Below, in pieces: positions 58,252 to 64,000 of a stretch of DNA of 64,000 bases. The notes below the pieces were generated by a model. It was not told the origin of the DNA and searched no databases. It saw nothing but the letters and a program-made list of their open reading frames with translations. The position numbers were made by a program, and so were the translations under genes. The stretch lies in contig JAZAYU010000005.1 of NCBI GenBank assembly GCA_038501625.1, forward strand, positions 12,797,484 through 12,861,483. The letters run 5' to 3'. The stretch's first letter is position 1. Each line of letters opens with the position of its first letter. The DNA is from Corbicula japonica. Its lineage: Eukaryota > Mollusca > Bivalvia > Venerida > Cyrenidae.

Positions 58252-59453
58252 GTCAATTAATAAAATTTAATATACCATTATCCTTCTTCCACTCCTCTTC
58301 CAATTTCATGCTTTTTGAACCAGAGATGGCACATTTCTTTCATTTCATTTTATCACTGAAATTAACAAACACAAAATTGCAAGAGTGCAAGTTAGGATTT
58401 TTAAAAAACCTGAAATCCTGAAAATTTATTTAGGGTAAATGAAGAAAATCAATCATTTTTAGACACACAAAAACCTGATTTTCAGGCAGATGCACCAATG
58501 AAATAATAACAATTATTTTGATCTTTGCTCAAATTACAAATATTCGTTATAATACCTTATTTTATTTTTTAAGTGAGTGATCATAACAATTAGTTTACTC
58601 TCATTTTGTACTTTGCTAGAATGGTCTTTCTTCAGATTGTTTCTATTCTGCATTGAAATCCATTCAGTCTGAGGTGTGAGGTGTATCTACAAAAAGTCAC
58701 CCACAATCTTTTGGACTGTGAAAAATGTTTTTCCTTTAGTTGCTGTGAAAAAGAGTGCTGTCATTTGTTTTGTAGTTAAAATGCCTGTTCCAACAGCCGT
58801 TCAAGAAAATTTCATAAAGTTATATTGATTAACTGTTGATTAACTGAATTAAGTATCCATATTGTTTCATCACTTCCAGAGTTATTATGTGTTTCCTTCT
58901 TTCGAAAAAAATAAAATATGGATCCAGGCATGTCACTTTAAAATTAACCAGAAAGTATCAGCCTGCAAAAAGTCAAAAATGTGTTGACTGCTCTTATAAA
59001 CTGGTCAAATTGGGTTATCACTAAAATTCACAAAGTGGGTTCCTTTTCAAATAACTACCGGTAATTTATTTTACATTGCTGATCAGAATTCAAGTCTGGG
59101 TAAAAATCATAGAATGAAATAGACATAAAATTAATGTCTTAAGTAGTTTTGGTTTATTTTACCTAAAAACAATTTGTAATGGAAGGCTAATAAATGAATA
59201 CTTGTTACATCAAAATTATTGAACTGAAACACTGTGTAAACCTAGGTTCACTTCAATACTTAATACTGGTGTAACATCAAAAGGGAGACAATATATTCAT
59301 TTTTATAATTTGGCACATGTTTGTAGTGAACAAAATGTATATCTTTGGTTTTCATTTCATAATTTATTGTCACTTTGTTAGGCAATTCTACTATTAACAA
59401 GACTTAATTTAACACTATGAAACTAATTTGAGTTATTTATCAAATTACAGGAA
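58252..59453. other. Gene-free interval
   Basis: No exon-like ORF or repeat match recognised. Confidence 0.4.
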
Positions 59454-60215
59454 CCTGAATTTCCATCAGAAAATATTCAGATAGGAAAAAATATTACATT
59501 TTCCCAATGCAACGGATTTGTACCCCACCCATTAACATGTTAAAATAATTTACCAGTTGCAATGTTGACAGCGTTATCACAGCTCAAGCATTACAAAGAA
59601 ACTAAAATATACTGTTTAAAATAATTACATCTCCTAAACAGTCATTCTGGATTTAACTCAAACATTATTTTCTACCTTCACTTTTGTTGTCCACTTCATT
59701 GCATGACGTCAAACAGTTCTATACCGCTTCAAATGGTTCAAATGGTTGATACATGTCTGACCAGAACCAAAAATCATCTAAACCTGTTTATGAATAATTA
59801 AATCAATTAATAAATACTTCATTCTTTCTTCCGGGATGCAAAATTTACCTGAAATGCATTTAAGAGATACTATTAAATAAATATTGTGAAGTTCCCATTT
59901 CTGTATAAACTTGGTGAATCCCTGAGGTGCTACTCTTTTTCTTCTTATGGTTTTCCCTGGGTTATTAATTTTGAGAATATCTGTTCTGATTAAATGACCT
60001 GTGAAACATATGGAATGGAGTGTAAGACAAAACTGAAAGTAGGAAAAACTTCTGATAGCGGATTTCATAAGGTCTACATATAACACGCAATTATTGAAAA
60101 CATTAGATTTTCATTTCTTTGAAATTTTATACTTCAGAAAATCTTGTGTCAACTATGTAGCTGGTTACAGTTTGGAAATGGGTTAGATCTGGATATTTTC
60201 TGATGGAAATTCAGG
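59454..60215. repeat. 29 bp inverted repeat bounding an exon-like segment
   Basis: CCTGAATTTCCATCAGAAAA at 59454 onward is repeated in inverse at 60187-60215, with one mismatch over 29 bp. The ends look like those of a 762 bp element. The interior carries the exon-like ORF at 59849-59998. Confidence 0.7.
59849..59998 (-). CDS. Isolated exon-like ORF, unknown protein
   Basis: Minus strand: a pyrimidine-rich tract and TTTCACAG acceptor before 59998, then 150 nt open in phase 1-1, then donor CAG|GTAAAT at 59849/59848. It reads HLIRTDILKINNPGKTIRRK followed by a basic/aromatic segment containing RVAPQGFTKFIQKWELHN. I do not recognise the family. Exact multiple of three, symmetrical phase and good splice sites argue for a real or formerly real exon. 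Lying within a 29 bp inverted repeat, it could be an exon captured by, or belonging to, a transposable element. Confidence 0.4.
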
Positions 60216-62239
60216 CTCTTATGATCAAATGCATAAAATGCATTTATTAATATATCTGTTAAATCAATTCATGTATGAATTTTAAATTACTTTAAACATA
60301 ATTTTCAATAGATCAAAATGTTATAAAAAATCATTGTGAATCAGATGCTTTATGTTTTACTTTAAAGCATTCAATAATTCTTACACGAGTGACGATATTT
60401 TACCAAGTAATTCGTTAATCGTTCAAAATCCAACTTTTTTCAATGCAATACATTGAAATAATTTGATTACTTACATCTCTACACGGTTCCACAATTAATA
60501 TTCACAATGATTAGGGCCCTAAATTAAAAAAGTTTCGCTTAGCCCTACGGTCGATTTTGAGACTCCTACTTTCATTTTGGAGAGTGCATTAATTAATTAA
60601 ATGACGTAACCGTTCAATAAAACCCAAAGAGCCAAAATCACGTTTACTGCGGTGTAGTCTTTCGAATCTAAAATTTCAAGTTTTACAATGATTTTGTAAC
60701 GTAGGCTACCATTCGAAAACCACCAAATCCACCTCCATTTCCATATGAATAATTCTATTTACAAAGAGAACTTCTATTGTCAATATACATTCAAATATAA
60801 CCTGGGTGTTATAAAAACATTGCATCACGAAAATAACTCGATAAATAGTCATTGTTCATTTGATTACGATGGATTTTTCGTCTTCACCGAACGTTGTCGA
60901 ATCCAATATGGCGTTCCGCCATCAGGTATTCATGCGCGTTCATGACTCGAAATCTTGTCGAACGTTCCACGAGTTAAATTTCTTCAAATATTGATTGATT
61001 CCATATTTTTTAATATAAATTTTATCGTTTTGCACAGAATTACAAAATTGACCGCTTTGTAGCATTGACTTACTTTTTGAAACTAAGAACTATATTCTAG
61101 GGTAGCAAGCATACATTCTATTCTCGATTTCGAAATTACCATTTTAGCCCGTTTTCCGGTACCGATCGTACTTTGGTCAGGGGGGTTGCCGATAATGGCG
61201 ATATATAGAGCGTATTGAGAAAAACATGTTTTACAACGGTTAAATGTTGAAATTTGGCGAAAACATTTACACATTTTATTTGGTTTAACTATAAATTGTA
61301 ACTTGCCACAAAAATTATCTAATGTAGGTACTTAAATATAAATTTTCTCATTCTTTATCAACATTCACGGACGAAGCTAACATCGCTATCCCAATTTTTA
61401 ACTGAGAGAACTGATAAAGTTACATAAAACGAAATTATTTTTCGTGTCATTTAGTATATTTTAACATATTCAGTAACTGTCTAGTAAAAAGATTGTTGAT
61501 TTCAATAACAAAATTTAAATATGATTAATTTTACGCATAGCTGCAATTTCGTCATACATACGCGTACCCCCCTGACCGATTGTACGGAAATACCGACTTC
61601 CGTAGTTTAGACACTAATTTCGAAATGGTCAATGGTAGCATGCAAGTACTGTCGTTACTACATTGAAATAAAGAAGGAGTTAGGACAGTATTGCATGCAA
61701 CCCTCAAATTGTTAGGTTCATAGTAAAGCAAAAACGATTGTCGAAAATTGGTTTTCACTGAGTCTGCCGACTCAAAAACGACCCGAAGTCAAAAGTTGGA
61801 GTCCCGTCGACTTTTAGATTGACATTCATGACATAGGCAAACTTACTGAAAACAAACAAACACAATACAGTCCAACCTCTGCTAACGACCACCTGTAAAC
61901 AAAGACCAAATGTGGACCGTCGGCAATTTATTACTTCTATTCTAACAACAATCGTGAATTTAATTGCCGTTGCTTTAATCCATTATCTTTAGAGAGTTTT
62001 AGCGGTCGTGTAGGAATCCATGATAATTTTGATTGAGATATTTATCAACAGTTAAAAAACGAGAATTATCAATAACTGTCATGAAAATTCATCACGAGTG
62101 TATAAGATAACAGTTTTATTGTGTTAATCTAGGTTTTACTAATTGTTAAAATTTGTTGTTGTTGTTTTTCAATTGATACCAATAACAATAATTTTAAAAG
62201 ATTGGCAAGTCATCAATACAGACGACCATTATATTTATT
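60216..62239. other. Gene-free interval
   Basis: No supported exon. A short ORF at about 60910 (MAFRHQ then GTATTC) lies near a CCAATATGGCG word that could be promoter-like, but nothing follows it. A word resembling a MITE end (ACAGTCCAACCTCTGCTAAC) occurs at about 61868. Confidence 0.35.
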
Positions 62240-62410
62240 CTGCGTAGGTTTGCACCGCACAAAGACCATTTTCAAAAAAAGTAGATATACCGTGTATCGT
62301 AATATGTCATAAACGTATATCGCTTATCGTGCATCTTCTACGTATATCGTACGTCCGTCTATTATCTATCGTGCGTCCGTATATCACTTGTCTTGTGTAT
62401 CGTTTGTAAC
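62240..62410 (+). repeat. Degenerate TATCGT/CGTCCG repeat tract
   Basis: The words TATCGT, CGTATATCG and GTGCGTCCGTATATC recur about ten times at irregular spacing between 62288 and 62405, giving an old decayed simple repeat. Confidence 0.6.
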
Positions 62411-62419
62411 TATACGTTC

Positions 62420-63080
62420 ATGGTACTCTGCCCGCTTCACATTGTCTCAATGCGTGACACGGTTCATGCCGGTAATTTGAAGCAGGTGGACCAGGATGAA
62501 CCGAGAAGATTCGTGAAGCCTTGTGCCTTACGCGGGGAAAACCCGCAATGAATCGGGATGAATGAATTTCAAATATAAAATCATGGTTTAAATACGGCTT
62601 CCGCAGTTGAATCGGCATCCACCGGCTTTCAACGTAGCCATATCCAGACTCCATCGTCACTTTATCGTAATTTACCCGCTGCTATCGTGCCAAACCGTAG
62701 TTCGACTAGCACGAGTTTTGGCTATGTCGGCTCTCCTCAGAGACACCGTTGCCAAACCGGGAGTCACCGTTTCTCCAACTTGGACAGAGGACATGCCGGT
62801 TTAATACAGTTTGACCCTGTGGATTTTGGATGGAGAGACGGATCATGCCGTAAGAGCTTCGGTAATGCACCGGATCTCCCCGAAATAAGCCAGCATTTGG
62901 TTTCGCTCCCGGGGAGTCCCGGTTGTATTTAAATTTTAAACAACACAGGGCCCACTGCCCGGTTATCGCTGGTTCAATACGGTTTATTCCGATTCAATAC
63001 GAGTTTTACCGTTGTCATTAAAGAAACAAATAATGGGAACAATTTGACCCCGGTGTCCGAACCGGGACGCATCGGGGCTG
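62420..63080. other. GC-richer island of unknown origin
   Basis: This stretch is visibly richer in G+C and in CCGG/CCGGT words than its surroundings and has overlapping short ORFs on both strands (up to 81 codons) that match nothing I know. No splice-bounded exon stands out. It could be a fragment of a different transposable element or a CpG-containing regulatory segment. Confidence 0.35.
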
Positions 63081-63109
63081 TATAAAGGGATAGAGTTAAC
63101 CAGGCTATA

Positions 63110-63675
63110 CGAGTACATTGAATATTGAGTTGTGCTCAACCCGTGGCTAGACAGCATGGGCAGTAATATACATTTCCATTACTGCAAATGAACTGGCTCA
63201 ATCAAACCGAGTTTGCAATATTTTCATATTAATTTTGTCGTATTTGAAGGCTTTCAAAGTTTCATTTTTATCTATATGGAACATTTAAAAAATAAATTCG
63301 ATTAAATAAATATTGAGAAAGTACAAAAAGGTGAAATATGCATATCAGGAATCGCCACATTCAGAAAAAACAGCCTCCCCACACAGTCAAGAAGAAGAGA
63401 GGGAGAGAGCATGGTTAATAAAATGATCAGTTTCAAAAGAGACACCACTAACAATTAACAAAAATGAGAACCCGAGGGGTTACCGCCTTGGAACGGTCAG
63501 TGGCAAATCAAATTGCCACTGGGGGTTTAAACCAGGTTCTAGGGTGCACCAACCTCACACTTGCCCCAACAGGTTCTCATATCACAAAACAAATACAAGT
63601 TGTCTTGGTGAAACAACTCCAACCCACTTATTGGCTCAACAATGTTGCATGCAAAAGCACACAAACATATAAAGT
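63110..63675 (+). repeat. Family R2, most complete copy (head plus tail)
   Basis: The head (GTGCTCAACCCGTGG, ATGGGCAGTAATATACAT, GGCTCAATCAAACCGAG) and tail (ATGCATATCAGGAATCG to GTTGCATGCAAAAGCACACA) occur in one orientation about 60 bp apart, defining the order of the family. Elsewhere in the window the two parts occur separately. Confidence 0.8.
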
Positions 63676-64000
63676 TTAGACCACTCTCCTGAGAATATGA
63701 TGAATCTGCTCATTTTATTAAGTTACGAGAACGTTAAAGGGTCGATTTTTTTACCGTATGTTACGACCAAGTTTACGAATCATCGCAACTTGCGAATTCT
63801 TCGAGATATAGGAAAATTTATTAGGCTACGAATGTCGTAAGATGACGTTAAGAACAATTTTACACTTATGATAGCTTCGAGATACTAGCCCCCGTTTCGC
63901 ATCCCGCAGCTGACGAGTATAAGTGATAAAATCCAGTGGACTGGTATATGTGATAAAATCAGAGACCCGTCTAATGTTTTGCTAGGTTCGGGCGCAAATT

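Larger units (their letters stand above)
52024..63892. mobile_element. Inserted segment with inverted terminal motifs inside A2
   Basis: The left end GGGGCCAGTACCTCGAA faces the right end, whose complement is GGGGCTAGTATCTCGAA. Both ends are followed inward by sequence rich in TTACGA/CGTAAC words and a shared CGTTCTCGTAAC. It is either one 11.9 kb element or, perhaps more likely, a small palindromic element that later received other insertions (tandem-repeat boxes, R2, MITEs). I found no transposase. A target duplication is too short or decayed to call. Confidence 0.5.
51598..64000. mobile_element. hAT-like element A2, split by an 11.9 kb insertion, continuing past the window
   Basis: It starts CAGGGGCGGATCCAGCGGGG. 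51598-52023 matches the first part of A1 (23445-23700 plus 27688-27850), and 63894-64000 matches the next part of A1 (about 27850-27955; GACCCGTCTAATGTTT shared). The two blocks are adjacent in A1, so they are halves of one element. The right end lies outside the window. Confidence 0.65.

Noticed and set aside
60745..60990. Possible promoter and first exon around CCAATATGGCG
   Set aside because: The short ORF has only a weak GTATTC donor and nothing downstream continues it.

Overview
The window is animal nuclear DNA: AT-rich, with intron-type splice signals, non-LTR and Ty3/Gypsy retroelement remains, several families of hAT-like and foldback elements, microsatellites and very little protein-coding sequence. 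The mix of repeats, and a three-finger (Ly6/uPAR) gene with phase-1 introns, fits a mollusc, most likely a bivalve. That assignment is inference, since no species-diagnostic gene is present. Nothing suggests a prokaryote, and there is no CRISPR array or operon.

1-16 kb is a giant inverted repeat. Arms of about 4 kb (199-4189 and 12098-16058) flank a 7.9 kb spacer. The spacer holds a LINE 3' end, two small palindromic elements, a tRNA-Gly-like relic and one candidate signal-peptide exon. A further partial copy of the outer end of the arm lies at 19.9-20.1 kb. 16-30 kb is gene-poor. It holds a hAT-like element (18278-19773), a tandem duplication (21946-22570) and a nested hAT-like element (23445-28577) split by a 4 kb insertion that contains yet another hAT-like element.

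30-41 kb contains the best host-gene signal. It is a Ly6/uPAR-like small secreted or membrane-anchored protein on the minus strand (exons between 37.4 and 34.3 kb), with a related lone exon at 31.1 kb. Three copies of a roughly 700 bp foldback element lie in and around it, one inside an intron. 42-49.6 kb is a decayed Ty3/Gypsy-like retrotransposon on the plus strand. Its gag is open (679 codons, with a long charged coiled-coil N terminus), but its pol is broken by several frameshifts and an in-frame stop. Its leader carries tRNA-like modules and a 48 bp tandem repeat. A minus-strand LINE 3' fragment follows at 50.1-50.7 kb.

51.6 kb to the window end is best read as a second copy of the 23.4 kb hAT-like element, interrupted at a single point by about 11.9 kb (52024-63892) whose ends form an inverted repeat. 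Within that lie nested tandem-repeat boxes (53.6-56.3 kb), a graded pentanucleotide array, a small hAT element with an 8 bp target duplication, and an exon-like 150 bp ORF inside a 29 bp inverted repeat. A dispersed two-part repeat, called family R2 here, occurs at least eight times across the window.

The functional content is therefore one probable Ly6-type gene, two or three isolated candidate exons, and layers of transposable elements inserted into one another.
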